64,000 nt of DNA from Cladocopium goreaui (GCA_947184155.2 CAMXCT020000435.1:466979-530978), one strand, 5' to 3'; numbered from the stretch's first letter, positions 38,843 to 51,395 are shown. Numbers and translations are program-made. Notes: generated from the sequence alone by a model not told the origin.

Positions 38843-38945
38843 CTGTTGTTCGGAGCGCAAAGAGTGTGTCAATGGGATGCGATGTTATCGCTCCACAGGC
38901 CCCAGCTAAAGCACCGCAAAGGCAAGCTATCAACAACGGCTGCGC
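38843..38945 (-). CDS. mitochondrial-carrier-like exon
   Basis: This 103-nt exon lies between acceptor ccttttgtgag and donor acaacag/GTGTGT. It encodes QPLLIACLCGALAGACGAIT then SHPIDTLFALRTT. The G-x-x-A-G-x(n)-P-I-D-x-x-x-x-x-R layout fits a transmembrane helix and signature of the mitochondrial carrier family (SLC25), whose consensus is Px[DE]xx[KR]. Here the Lys/Arg after the acidic residue is replaced by Phe/Ala, so the match is imperfect. Carriers move metabolites across the inner mitochondrial membrane. A second carrier-like exon lies at 41337-41396 on the same strand. Confidence 0.5.
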
Positions 38946-39779
38946 CTCACAAAAGGAATGTACAAAAACTAAAAGCAATCAATGAATGCCAACAGAATTG
39001 GACCAATAGGCGGGCAACTGACATCAATTTTCCAAATCTCACTGTGGTGTACGGCAGCCCAGCATGCAAAAAAGATTGCCCAAGAAGGTGACAGGATACA
39101 ACAATTACTTTTTGTGTACTTTTGCCGTTAAACAATGTTAAACAGCACACGACCTCTGGCTCTCAATTTTTAACTTCGGCCACCATGTGTGATTTCAGGT
39201 GTGTGAATGTTGCTATTCAGTGCAAAAGAGTGTGAACTTGCAAAGCTTCCACCTCAACAAAGGCTGGGACGAAGAATAGCAACGCTTCCTGACGGTACTG
39301 AGCTGTCTGAAATAAGCTGAAATTGAATGATTTTGCCATATTTTGATATATTTTGCCTCTGTGCTGTAGGATTTCAAGCTTGTAAGGACGATTATAAAGG
39401 TTCCAGCAAACTCGCAAAGGGGACGGGTCCACTTCAAGTGCATATCGCCAAGAGACACGCAAAGAGTCGAAGATTAAGAACTTGGTCGTCACAAAGGCAA
39501 GCTCCTTGCCTCAAAGCGAAGAATTGTGTGTTTTCTCGTTACAGTGGCATCATGTGGCATCTCAATCTCTGTTGTCTTTCTTCCTCTCTTTTCTCAATTT
39601 CCGTATCTCGCTCTCCATCGTCATCTCCGTTGTACATCGTTGTACTGCTACCTTCTCATTCGCTTTAATGCATTTTTTTTTGCGCTTTTGATTGCCATGA
39701 AACCTGTCTAGACTGCCGGACAAGGACCAGAGATAAAAAGTTTTGTATTGTTTTGCTTGTGTCAGCTTAAAGAACTAGG

Positions 39780-40157
39780 TCACTGGGAATCAGGCACATG
39801 AGTCAAAGAAAATGCACCGATCACCAACGCGAATGATGGGTCCACTACTATACAGTCGGTAGAATCGTTGAATATCAAAACGCTTTGTGAGGGCCATTGC
39901 CAAGCTTGATTGCCTTCCATTCTTTCTAATCTGTGAACCTGACACCATTCTTGGTTATGTAAGGTAATATGTATATAATCAAAGTCCATCTGATGTTTTT
40001 GAATCCACTTGACCATCGACCTGGGAAGACAATTCCATTGTATAAAATACTTATCCACGGACACCTCTAGAATACTACAGTGAATTATGCTAATTGGAAA
40101 CACGACACCTCTGAATCCAAGACGTCCAAGCCGTCCAAGCATCTGGTCAAAAGCCAA
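39780..40157 (-). CDS. candidate exon, unidentified
   Basis: A 125-codon minus-strand frame encodes MLGRLGRLGFRGVVFPISII, later HRLERMEGNQAWQWPSQSVL and a stop at 39780. The GFRGVVFP piece resembles the GlyRG loop that follows helices in carriers, and it sits between the two carrier-like exons. The rest is not recognised, and part of the frame may be intron. Confidence 0.25.
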   Translation of the reverse strand: MAFDQMLGRLGRLGFRGVVFPISIIHCSILEVSVDKYFIQWNCLPRSMVKWIQKHQMDFDYIHITLHNQEWCQVHRLERMEGNQAWQWPSQSVLIFNDSTDCIVVDPSFALVIGAFSLTHVPDSQ

Positions 40158-40639
40158 TATTCCTCATACAGCTCCTGGGCGGCCTCATTTCATTTATATA
40201 ATTTCGTCCCGTGATAGCAAAGGCAGCTTGATGCAGCTTAGAAGCACCAACATGAAAGAAATTTGAGCTTCTCTTGCTTCGCTTCAGGAATGCTCTCCGA
40301 TTAATTTCGATTGAACAAGTAGCACATCTCGACATGCCAAATAAACAAACACGTTTCATCAAGTTTGTATCCTGTCACATCCAGCCAATCATGATCGATG
40401 TCCTGCCTTTAGGAAGTTCTTTGCCACCAAATCTTTGAGAAGCCCAAATCCCCAATAGCGGTCATTGCTAGCCATAATTTTGGTAGTCCTCAGCCCATGT
40501 TCGCAATTATTTGCTTCAGAATGCATCCCGAGCAAACTTCTTTTTAGTCCAGCATGCGCCTGCGAAACCTTTGCAAAATATCAGAAACAACAAAATTTAC
40601 TGAAAAAAAATGACCAAAAAAATACATGCTAACCTATAA

Positions 40640-41170
40640 TGGTCTTTCGCGGATCCCGGTGGCTTTCGTGAAACCCATGCTACAACAACCTCTTTCGCGG
40701 ACCTTTCTTGTGAAAGGGGGAAGCCTGTAGTCACTTGAGAAAGATTAAGTCTGGCATTGGCAATGTGTTTGCCCATCCGCCCATCTGAGGAGGAGGAAAG
40801 GAATAGAAAAGAAGAGAGCGGATGGAAAGAAGAAAAGTAGAAGGAGAGGAAGAGGAAAGGAAAAGAAAGCAGAAAGGACAGGACATATCGGGCCTTTCAC
40901 CATAAACATATGGCCTTTAAGAGTGGAGACTTTGCAGGGTGGACTTGCCCCATTGCATCTTTCGCGGCTCTTTCGTGGATCTTTTTCGGCTCTTTCGCGG
41001 TTCTTTCGGGAACTTTGGGTGCCCAAACGTGCCCGTTTTATATGACATAGTCAGTTACAATGAGCGTTCCTTTTTGTTCTGAAGATTCACAAACATGGAC
41101 GAACATGTCATGAAGAAGCAACAACATGACTTTTGCAACCTTTCGCGAAGCAATTTCCCTTTCGCAAAAG
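40640..41170. repeat. scattered CTTTCGCGG words
   Basis: At least nine copies of CTTTCGCGG or CTTTCG(T/G)G occur irregularly, with another cluster at 54845-54890. Non-coding; the pattern looks like a dispersed short word rather than a tandem array. Confidence 0.4.
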
Positions 41171-41336
41171 TGCTGTAGGACAACCCCCTAGGAAAAATAA
41201 TTTCTTGTGGCTTAATTGAGATAAAATAATTATACTCTGCAAAATAAAGAGATCAAAAGCAATCTAAAAAATATCTACAATGCTGTTCAATGCTGATGTC
41301 ATGCGCGCATGTGTCATGCAGCCAGAGCTCAGTACC

Positions 41337-41396
41337 TCCCACGGAGTGGCAAAGAACAAGGTGATAACGACGCTGGCGATGCTAGCGAGGATCTTG
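41337..41396 (-). CDS. mitochondrial-carrier-like exon
   Basis: The minus strand encodes GASKILASIASVVITLFFAT then PWE and stops at a good donor (gtgggag/GTACTG). The small-residue-rich helix followed by T-P-W-E is typical of the odd-numbered helices of SLC25 carriers (usual TPxDVVKxR). The 5' border is uncertain. A weaker carrier-like segment (AWKPMAVFVAASARCIIWSS then LFRRPDDLMTLSQ) lies at about 42440-42560 on the same strand. Together these could be exons of one intron-rich carrier gene spanning about 42.6 to 38.8 kb. Confidence 0.45.
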
Positions 41397-41719
41397 GACG
41401 CACCAAGTGTCAAACAAATGCAGCTTTGACACTCAGATGACACTCAGCTCGCACCACGGATAGATATCACTTGAGAGCCGAGAAACAACCGCAAAGAGCT
41501 CATTCAAACCAGGAAACTGGATCCTTAAGACTGCAGTCCAAGCGTGCTTGGAGAATCTTAGAGATATATTATATATAGCACAAAAGGATACAAAAGCATT
41601 CTGACTCGAGCTTGAACCCTACTTTGATAGACGGTCGGAAAAAGGCAAGCTGATCGTCTGACCCAACAAATCCAAGCAACACAAGCTCTCGGGAGAGGTA
41701 CTCCTGGTTTTGAGTTCGC

Positions 41720-41930
41720 ATAGCACGTTTTTTTTGATAAACATGATGCGTACACGGCGTGCACTCGTGTCCTTGATGCCGAAGCTGAAAAAGCCAAATG
41801 TGGCTGAGAACATCACAGCAACATCCTCAAGAAGGCGCAGAAATTCAAAAACAAGGGTGCGACGTGTTGCGACCAGGATTCGTTTTAAGTTTAAACAATC
41901 CTGGGCATTAACACCCTGAAATTCTGCAAC
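41720..41930 (-). CDS. candidate exon, unidentified
   Basis: A minus-strand frame encodes KRILVATRRTLVFEFLRLLE then DVAVMFSATFGFFSFGIKDT and SARRVRIMF. The hydrophobic, aromatic middle may be a membrane helix. No borders confirmed; it lies inside the stretch of carrier-like exons but does not carry the carrier signature. Confidence 0.25.
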
Positions 41931-42639
41931 AGGAATGTTCAAGGACTGTTTGAACGTAACATGTTGAATTCGTTATAAGATACATTCCATCGGACAGACC
42001 AGAAGCAAACTCAAAAGCGCCTAAAAGCAGCGCAGCAAATAGATTGCTGTGGCACGACAACGTCAACACACTGCACTTCGAGCAAAAAGAGAGACTGTTT
42101 TCCTGTTGCCTACCTACGTACCTATCATGACTCCACGTCCTCTTTTGAAACATTTCATAACCTTTGAATGCCTTTGATCTTTAAACGAATCCACAGCCTG
42201 TGTTGTTTTGGGGCTCATGATCTGTGATAAACGTGATTGAACAAATTGAAACACATATATAATTCGTCTGTTTATGTCATTATGTCTGTTTAATGTTTGG
42301 ACCGATCCTGATTCACAGTGGGGCATCTGAACTAGGGTAATCATAGTCATCATAGTCTGGTCGGGTTGAAAAACAGAAACCGCACACCGGGGCACTATGC
42401 CACGGAACAGATTGCTGCTCGGCTCTGACCTTAGCTGCGACAAGGTCATCAGATCATCAGGACGTCTGAACAAGGAGGACCAAATAATACAGCGGGCCGA
42501 AGCAGCGACAAATACTGCCATAGGTTTCCATGCCGGTCCATACGCCATCTCTGAGGTGGACATGGGTGAGACTATAGCCCTCAATTTGAAACATAATATA
42601 GAATCTTCCCCAGCTGCCAGAGGGCGTTGCGACATACTT

Positions 42640-45600
42640 CAAAGCAGGAATGAAGCCTCTTTGTCCAAGATCAGGATTTGTCTGCATGCGGACCTCAGTT
42701 TGCTGTGCGCTTTTTGGTATTTTTGGTATGGTACATGACAATGATCATATCTGAGAACAGACACGTAGACGTATGGATGAAGTACGACAAACGATCGGTG
42801 AATGGATGAAATTCATGGATCGCCCAGGGACACCGACATGCGATCCCCAGTACAAATTTGAAAGACAAACATGCAAAACACTAAGAATAATTATATATAT
42901 ATACCTACAAATTATATATGCATAGTTAATGTCATAAGCATAGTTTAGTCAGTCATTTGGTTGCTGAGTCAACCAGTTCTTTGCCTCTTTTGCAATCAAC
43001 GAACTGAAGACAGAACGAACAAACATCAACCATGCCAGCAAACATTGCTATACATACATATATATATAATTATATATATATATTATATACTATTACATAC
43101 TGCTAAATAGCATGATGAACAAGCAAACGCACAAACTCGAGACAAGCAGGATGCCCTCTGTAGTCAACGGTGAAGGTGCTTAAAGCGTCAGTAGATGGTT
43201 TCATGCGATGGTTTCATGGTTTATGGCAGTTTATGGTGTCATGCCGTCAGTGTATGGCACTTGACTTCGCCCATGTCATGTAGGCTTTCATATTTCGGTA
43301 ACTTTAACAAAATCATTCAAACAAATGCAAAAAACACATGTGACAATCCAACCAAGGAATATGCATGACAATCAAGCTCTCGCAACGTCCATGTGATCAC
43401 ATGCCCGCCCTAAATGCAACGCTTTCATTTCAATCTATCCCCGAACGACGTTGGTAAATGGGGATGGATGTGACAACTGGTTGATCTACCAGGATCATCG
43501 GACCATATCGGACCATCAAATAGTTGAAAAAACACATCGGACCATCAGCTTGATCGCCAAATCTCCCCCATCAAACACAACTGGATCTGTTGAAATTGAT
43601 TGAAATTGATCCTGTGAGCACAGATGAGCACAGAGTGATCACTCTGAAGGATGATTTTTTGTGGGGGAACCCCTGGATAAACCAGGGTGGGAGTGGTGGG
43701 AGCCCAGCCAACATGGCATCAGGATTGATTCAATCCTGACATCTGACCCGGGGTGATAACCCCCTGGATAAAAACTAAACAGCTGAAATGACCTGCACTC
43801 AGTACTTCCAAAGAGGCATCATCAACCTCGAAACAAAATAATCAAAGACTTTGGTGTAGGGGGAGAACTCAAGATTTCCCCACTTCCCCAAACAAAACCA
43901 GACCAAAGATAAGTGAACATCTGATATGCAGAAATGTATAGAAATGTATGATGCAAAACCTTGCAGCAACACTGTTCAAAAACAAAAACTTCACCCCACA
44001 TCTTGTTGCATTTGGCGCACCTTCACAGTCTGGACTGGCAGAAAGAGGATTGTCCTCCCAAAAGATCCAACAAGCAAAAGCACTGCTTGATACCACCGAT
44101 ACAGCTGGCTTATGTTGACCTGACTTTAGGGACGTGGAATCTAGAAGCGCATCATAAGCATAGCTTTCTTAGCTTGCAAAAGCCACGTCAGCCTTCCAAT
44201 ATCTTCCAATTCAGCAAGGCAAACTTCCATGAAATTTACACTCTTCTGCTAGCATCTGCTAGCTAGGATAGACGGCAACAGTTGGATGGGGACTGTCATG
44301 AGCTTTCTGTCCTCACCACACTTGCTAAAGCACCAGAGGCCATGAGTCGGAAATAGTCCGAGGGGAAGAGTTGCCGCTCTCGCTCCAATGGCGAGATTCC
44401 AACCGGACCATATGTCGAATCAAACCTCACAAGCAAGAATACTGACTTGAAGATTGATGCACTCCATCAAGATTGATGCAAGCGTTTCCTGCTATGGCCA
44501 AACGAGCTTGCGAGTTTCCCAGGCGTTTCAATCAAAAGATAAGTGACATCTAAGGGAATCTAAGGTACTGTGTAGCATTGAGAGATATTGAGAGCCAATT
44601 CAAAAGTTGCATCAAAAATAATCGAAACCGATAGAAACCAAATCCACCACATCCACGGAGCTCGGCAAAAACAAAGTCAGCCCGAAATCGGTCCACTTGC
44701 CTGCAATGCGCCATCCCATCAATAGATTCTATATCATCAGTAAAAATCGATCCAAATATATATATATATATAGTATATATATAGAGTATGTATATATATA
44801 TATCCAAATCCATAATCCTGTGCAAAACTGATCAGCAAAGAATCTGATCAGCAATGCGGAGACAAGGCTGTCACCATGACATACAAGGCATGGCCAGCCA
44901 ATGGCTCTTGGCAATGCGCTGGTGACCAATGACATGCACATGATTAATCATGATTATACATCCACACCAATCTGAGGCATCTCAGCAACATCATGCTAGC
45001 AGCTAGCACTTAGGCCTTCCAGTGCCGAAAACCTCGTCCAAACGCCTTCCCTCTTCTGGTGGCGTTGGATCTGGTGTCAAAGGCAAACTCTGATCTGGCA
45101 CCTTCCCAGGCAGGCCATATCCGACGGCAAAGAAGCTGAACAGACCTAAACTTCTGACAGTTTCTGACAGCTTGTTACTCTATTATACTATACTGTATTA
45201 TACTGTAGTATACTGTATTATACAGCATTTATGTCTCATCTTCCGCTGACTGGCTACACAGCCAAATGCCGAGTGACATAAACATCAAGCTCTTCTCATG
45301 TACAATAAATATTGGAACATATTGCAAGAGACCATCTGGTAACTTCATCAGATATGAATAGATATGATAAGAACCATACCCGTCTAGGTCCGCACCAGGC
45401 GGTCAAGTTTGGCATTGTACACAGGAAGAAGAAACCTCAGAACAAGAGAGCTACTCTGGAAAGGACATCCTAAACCAAGCTTGCCAGCACAACTGGTCAA
45501 CCAGAAATAATAGCTTCAGCTGATGTCTTAGAAAGAACATTCGGTTCATTCATGTTCCTTCTTCTACAGTCAGTTTGAACCTACAAGTCTCAAGGACAAG

Positions 45601-46290
45601 TGATGTCCACTTCTAGGAATTTGGAGATTAGTGGTGCCAACGTGGTGCCAGCTGGTGCCACTGTCATGGGCCAACTTGCTTCCCAGCAACGGTGGAAGAA
45701 GATTTGTCATCTTGCCTGAAGGTTTGATAAGGCTTGGACGCTCTAAAGTCTGAAGGTGTTTTGCACTCGCCCAAATGCCAAATGTTAGGAGCCCAAAAGT
45801 TTGTGGAGTGACAGTGAACAAACGAGGATGCAGACAGCACTCCTACATACTGCATACTCCCGCTTTTGCATTTTTGGCAAATCCAAGAAGTACAGCACAA
45901 TGCCGCTCAGCCGCTCTTCAATTGATCAGGAGGGGCCTATGCAAGGTCGAAGCATTCTTCTGAACACATTCTTCTGAACATAAATGGCACAAAATGTTTT
46001 TTCTCCCCAAGTTTCCTCTTGCAAACCATATGGTTCCCAAATAACTGGCAAGGCCAACAGCTTTGCTTCTCCGCAGCATTGTCATATCCATTGCCCATTA
46101 CAAGCAGGTCGCGGTGCTATCGTCATCAAGTCAATTGTGCATCATCAGCATCACAATGGTTCACATTGCAACAGCAACAGCTTCCTCATCAAACCAAGGG
46201 TGCGTGTGTGTATGACTTTGTTTTATGGGGGCTGATTTGGGCTGATTGGAAAAAGGTATGAATAGTAAGTCAGTTGACTACCTCACACAC
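42640..46290. other. non-coding stretch
   Basis: No gene supported. TA-rich tracts occur at 42890-42920, 43055-43090 and 44755-44800. Short frames here lack borders and have competing frames on the other strand. Confidence 0.45.
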
Positions 46291-46472
46291 AAATGCCGAG
46301 CAAAGCCTCTTTCTCCCGCATGCGCGCGAGACGGGCAGGCCGAGTTAGCTGGACAGTCAGGTTCGGAGCACGAAGCATCTTCAAGTCTGCCTCAGTCAAC
46401 CCTGAGAGCCTACGTCTATTCCTCTCACACTCCGGCCACTTGACCACTAGCCCTTCGAATGAAAGAGTCAAG
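46291..46472 (-). CDS. exon of an unidentified minus-strand gene
   Basis: This 182-nt exon has strong borders: acceptor tgttccttgtgcag before 46472 and donor ggcattt/GTGTGAG after 46291. It encodes TLSFEGLVVKWPECERNRRR then LSGLTEADLKMLRAPNLTVQ and LTRPARLARMREKEALLGI. It is Arg/Leu-rich with ordinary globular composition. The opposite strand is also open but is less protein-like. Family not recognised. Confidence 0.55.
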
Positions 46473-47468
46473 CTGCACAAGGAACATGATGCAAGGCGAC
46501 TAAAACCCTTCTAGTCCAGTCCCAGCAGGTTTAAAGATGTTTAAAGTATCCACCCCCCGACTACCGACGATTCATACTCTTTTCAGCCTGTGCAAACGCA
46601 GTGGACTGCTTCTGTAAACACCCTCTGTCTGCTTTAACATCTAAAACACATGTCTCTGGTTTGGTCCCGTTGGATAAAGAATTCCTTCTCGCCGAAGAGC
46701 CGGCAGCACAACCTGCGGAGCGAAGCTCTCACACAGCATTGCATGGCACGGCCATGCAATGCTTTGAGACGCCAGCCCTGATTAGTCCCACAGAATATAA
46801 TATTCTATGACTATGGTTTTCAGTGCCAGTTGTTAGGGGAAGAGCTTTGTCGCAAAGCACCTCATCCGTGGATACGGTACCACATGGAGGGATTAGAATT
46901 GTAGTGGGCAGAAAGGTGATGTGATTTGATTGATGAATTTCGGATTAAAGTGTGTTAATAAAACTAGTACATTTCAATCCGAAACTCTTGAAGGAGATCT
47001 ATGTGATACACAAGTTGTTTCAAGAGAACCAGAAGGGTAGTATCTAAATGTGCTATCCCTAATTACAAATAACGTGCAAGGAAAACTTATCAAGAACAAC
47101 ATCTCCAAGCCTAGAACGGAATACCAGGATAACGCGGAGAAAATGGGACAACATCTGAAACATTGAAACAAGGGACATCATAGGACATCATAGTTTATCT
47201 AACATACAGAACGACACAATAACTATACTTTGACGGTCTTGGGCGGACATATCGGACATTGTCAACCTAGGAGTTGCTGCATATTGTATAGGTGCGAGTG
47301 TGGTTACCATTTTTTGTGTATATATATAGAGTCAAACACGTTCAAGAAGCAAGCAAACAGTACAAAACACACCATAAATGAAAGCCACTCCTTTTACATT
47401 GCAGAAATTGAATTAATAACGTAATATATATACTATGGCCCATAGTATATATATACACATATATACAT
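46473..47468. other. non-coding stretch with a short perfect palindrome
   Basis: No firm gene. A perfect 12-bp inverted repeat with a 3-nt loop lies at 46736-46762 (GCATTGCATGGC acg GCCATGCAATGC). A plus-strand frame at 46601-46810 covers it but has no border signals. Confidence 0.45.
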
Positions 47469-47669
47469 GATTGATTGATTGATTGATTGATGGATGGATG
47501 GATGGATGGATAGATGGATAAATGGATAGATGGATAGCTGGATAGATGGATAGATGGATAGATGGATAGACGGATAAATGGATGGATGGATCGATGGATC
47601 GATGGATCGATGGATGGATGGATGGATGGATGGATAGATGGATAGATGGATAGATAGATTAGATAGATA
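47469..47669. repeat. GATT/GATG/GATA tetranucleotide microsatellite
   Basis: About 200 bp of tetranucleotide units, passing from GATT through GATG to GATA and GATC variants. The minus-strand frame across it is a Ser/Ile/His/Pro repeat peptide and not a gene. Confidence 0.95.
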
Positions 47670-47759
47670 GTGAGTATGTATATATATATATTTATTCATA
47701 TACAGATATAAAATTTTCACTGGGGGGATTATGTAAAATTATAGCATATGATTATACAG

Positions 47760-48660
47760 TATTTCAAAATTATATAGGTAGGTACCAAAATACATCCTTT
47801 GAACATTTGGGACCTGCTGCAAGAGAAGATACTTTGGCAAATGCCAAAGGGAAGGATGAATCAAGAACCATACATATTTTTTCTGTGCGAAACAGTGAAG
47901 GCAGCAAAAATGCAACTATTGAACAAAACATTGGATGCTTTGCATGAAAACTGTGAATGCAATATCTATTTGCACATCCGATTTCAAAACAACGGAAGAA
48001 AAATACTTCTTGGAAGAAAAATACTTCTTGAGAATTCATACTGTTGCATCCACGTCCAACGAGTCCAATGATGCTCTTGTTTTCGCCAAGAAACATAATG
48101 AACGCACTACAACCATCAAGATCATCAAAATATATCAAAATATCAAGATCATCATCAAGCGTCAAGGGATTCCATCCCAGCCTTAGGAACCAAACTCATG
48201 TCTTTGGCATAGCCACAGCCTTTGTTCGTTACGACCACGGAGTCAACGGCAAGCGATCCATTTGAACCATTTGTTGGCCGAAGCCTTTGCAGCGAGCACA
48301 GTCAAATGTCAAATTATGGATGTGCACAGACTGTCTGATCTGTCTCTCTCTCTTGATTTTCTTGGCACTTCGTAGTTTTTGGTTTGTGAATTTTATCGGC
48401 TGTCTAGCAATCTTTCGCCATACTACATACCGCATCGATCCTTAATCCGAACCTGTACAAGATACTTCGAGACAGCAACCCAAGAGTCTTAAGGATCCAG
48501 CTGAGCAAAAACAACCGCAGAAATGCCGCCTGCAAAGGAGCGCAAAGTCAACACATAGTCACATGGATTTACATAGCGGTACAATCATAGTAGTACAGTA
48601 CATCAACTCAGCATATGCACTTGAAACAGAACACGCACGATTTGTTTTTACTCTTCATTG
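47760..48660. other. non-coding stretch
   Basis: Overlapping open frames on both strands (for example 47770-48165) but none with borders or recognised motifs. A 15-bp direct repeat (AAAATACTTCTTGGA or close) is at about 48000-48030. Confidence 0.4.
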
Positions 48661-48704
48661 CCTCATGGCCACAACAGGCTAGAGGATAAAAAAACAAATA
48701 GATA

Positions 48705-48925
48705 TATTAAAAAAACAACTAGGGATCAAACAAAACAAATAGGGATCAAAAAAAAACAAACAAAGATCAAAAAAAACAAAACGAGAAAGGAAGGAAGGAA
48801 GGAAGGAAGGAAGGAATGGGGATTTGGTTCATTCCTTCCTTCCTTCCTTCCTTTCTCGTTTTTTTTTTGATCCTTGTTTGTTTTTTTTTGATCCCTATTT
48901 GTTATATTTGTTTTTTTTTGATCCC
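48705..48925. repeat. long A-rich/GGAA hairpin (inverted repeat)
   Basis: The left arm runs AGGGATCAAAAAAAA units, then AACGAGAAAGG, then (AAGG)n. A short centre near 48816-48832 (gggatttggttc) follows. The right arm is the near-perfect reverse complement, (TTCC)n, TTTCTCGTT, then TTTTTTTTTGATCCC units. Each arm is about 95 bp, so a long cruciform or hairpin RNA is possible. Frames over it are low complexity. Confidence 0.8.
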
Positions 48926-49081
48926 TCTCCCAGAGGAAAAACATGCGACGACAGTAGCATTGATGGTTCATATGAGTTCAATCCCTGTTGGAATTCGAAC
49001 CAAACCTGGGTGTTCAGTTAACTGAATCGAAAACCCGACGAGGGGGGATTTTCCCTATAAAATGGAAACCCCGCCAAGTTA

Positions 49082-49419
49082 ACAGCCCCCTGCCACTCCT
49101 ATAAAATTAAAATACATTAAAATCCAGCTTCACACTGGCCGTCACGTTGAACAAATTATCCACTATAGAATGAAAAACTGCGTCCAAGTGATTAGGAGAA
49201 AACCCCCCTATAGAATAGAAAACTGGGTTTGCAAGGCTGGCTCAAAGTTTGGTTTCACTTTTTGGATCTGGGCTGGCACCATTCCACAAAAGAACATACT
49301 TGGGGACTATTTTATAGAGGGGGGATTGGATTTGCATTTTATAGGAGCTGATCCAAGTGGAGCTGTGCCTCAGCATGGCCAGGCTCAGAAACATTCATAT
49401 AATTATGTATATATATATA

Positions 49420-49451
<32 letters not shown>

Positions 49452-50487
49452 CATTATTAATTATTACTATTATATATAATTATATATATATATATGTGTG
49501 TGTGTATTGTTTTGTTTATTTATTTGTTTATTCATTTAATCCTGGTAATTTATTGATTTAGATACACGCACTACTATTTTCAATTATTCGCATCACTTCA
49601 CACCGAAGTATTTGTGCTTCACTTGGATCAACATACTGTTTGATGTGATTTGAACTTATTGGGTAACACTGTTGATTACTTATTCGGTTGCAGTATGTTT
49701 CAATATGTTACAGTATTTACACTATTATTGCCTACTGACAAACCCCCCTGCCACTTCTATCAAATGAAAACCAAGCCTGACACTGACCACCCGTCATATA
49801 AATAAATACATAAATACAAAGTATATACACTATAGGATAAAACACTGGGTCCCAGTGATCAGGAAAAAGACCCCCCTACTGAATAGAAAACGGTATTTCC
49901 AAGGCCCAAAATGTGGTTCACGTTTGGATCTGGGCTGGCACCTTTCAAGCAAAAAAATTCTTCGGGACCATTTTTTAGACGAGTGGTTGGATTTGCATTT
50001 TATAGGAGCAGCCCTGCTAAAAGCTGATTCGTTAACAGTGTTGATTACTTGTTCTGTTACAGTATTTAATTTGCACTATCATTGCCCATTGACACTCCCC
50101 CCTCCCACTCCTGTAAAATGAAAACCCAGCCGGACACTGACCACTACTTCCAAAAGATTATCCACGATAGCAAAACACTCTGAGTCCCAATGATCAGGAG
50201 AAAAATAATTTACTGAATTGAATAGAACACGCTATTTCCAAGGCCCAAAATGTGGTTTCACGTTTGGATCTGGGCTGGCACCTTTCAAGAAAAAAAACCT
50301 TGGGAACCATTTTTTAGAAGAGTGGTTGGATCTCCATTTTAAAGGCTCAACCCTGCACAAAACTGATTGGGTAACAGTGTTGATTCCTTATTCGATTACA
50401 GTATGTTTGAATATCTTACAGTATGATACGGTATTTACAATATCATTGCCCATTGACACCGCCCCTCCCACTCCTATAAAATGGGTG
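49082..50487. repeat. tandem copies of a ~355-bp repeat
   Basis: Unit starts are at about 49082, 49741, 50092 and 50455 (partial), each beginning with a CCC..CCACTCCTATAAAATG box. They share blocks such as GATCTGGGCTGGCACC, GGTTGGATTTGCATTTTATA and a TTACAGTATTTA block. The first unit carries an extra 300-bp TA/ATC-rich insertion (49390-49690). A related partial copy is at 51829-52010. No coding capacity is conserved between units. Confidence 0.75.
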
Positions 50488-50589
50488 TGAAATAGTTTTA
50501 GGATTTTTTTTTTGAGCAGGTTTGGGATTTTTTTTTTGATTTCTTGGCTGGTACCATTTGCCTAGTGTTTGCAACGGTTTGGAACTTGA

Positions 50590-50850
50590 ATTTGTCATTT
50601 TGCATGGTATTTGCCACATTTGGGCATGTTCACCTTCCATTTTGCATGGGGTTTACTACATGTGGGCATGTTCACCTTCCATTTTGTATGGTATTTGCCA
50701 AATTTTGGCATGTTCACCTTCCATTTTGCATGGGATTTCCTACATGTGGGCATGTTCACCTTCCATTTTGTATGGTATTTGCCACATTTTGGCATGTTCA
50801 CCTTCCATTTTGCATGGGATGTTCTACATGCGAGCATGTTCACCCAAATA
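50590..50850. repeat. 42-bp tandem repeat
   Basis: About six units of a 42-bp repeat (CATGTTCACCTTCCATTTTG core). Alternate units pair into an 84-bp higher-order period. All forward frames and at least one reverse frame are open because 42 is a multiple of three. The resulting 14-residue peptide repeats (HLPFCM.., MFTFHF..) are by-products, with no start or splice evidence. Confidence 0.85.
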
Positions 50851-50908
50851 TTTACAGATGCGGAAGCTTGGGATTAGATAAAAAGCGGGTGGGGGGGATT
50901 GAGGGAGG

Positions 50909-51395
50909 GCGCTAGCTATCTATCCAGCTAGCTAGCTATCTAGCTATCTAGCTTTCTATCTATCTAGCTATCTATCTATCTAGCCATCCAGTTGTCTATC
51001 CAGCTATCTAGCTATCGAGCAATCTATCTAGCTATCTATCTATCTAGCTAACTATCTACCTATCTATTTAGCTATCTATCTATCTATCTAGCTATCTATC
51101 TAGCTACCTCTTTATCTATCTAGCTATCTATCTAGCCATCTATCTATCTAGCTATCTATCTAGCCATCTATCTATCTAGCTATCTATCTAGCCATCTATC
51201 TATCGAGGTATCTAGCTATCTATCTCTCTAGCTATCTATCTATCTACCTACCTACCTACCTATCTATCTATCTATCGAGGTATCTATCTATCTATCTATC
51301 TCTCTATCTATCGATCTATCGATCTATCGATCTATCTATCTATCTATCAGCTATCTATCTATCTATCTGTCTGTCTGTCTGTCTGTCTATCTATC
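50909..51395. repeat. CTAT/CTAG tetranucleotide microsatellite
   Basis: Nearly 490 bp of CTAT and CTAG units with CTGT, CTCT and CTAC variants towards the right end. Non-coding. Confidence 0.95.

Noticed and set aside
47433..47720. Ser/Ile/His/Pro repeat protein
   Set aside because: It is the translation of a tetranucleotide microsatellite.
50590..50850. CRISPR-like regular spacing
   Set aside because: The 42-bp units are directly tandem with no unique spacers, and the context is eukaryotic.
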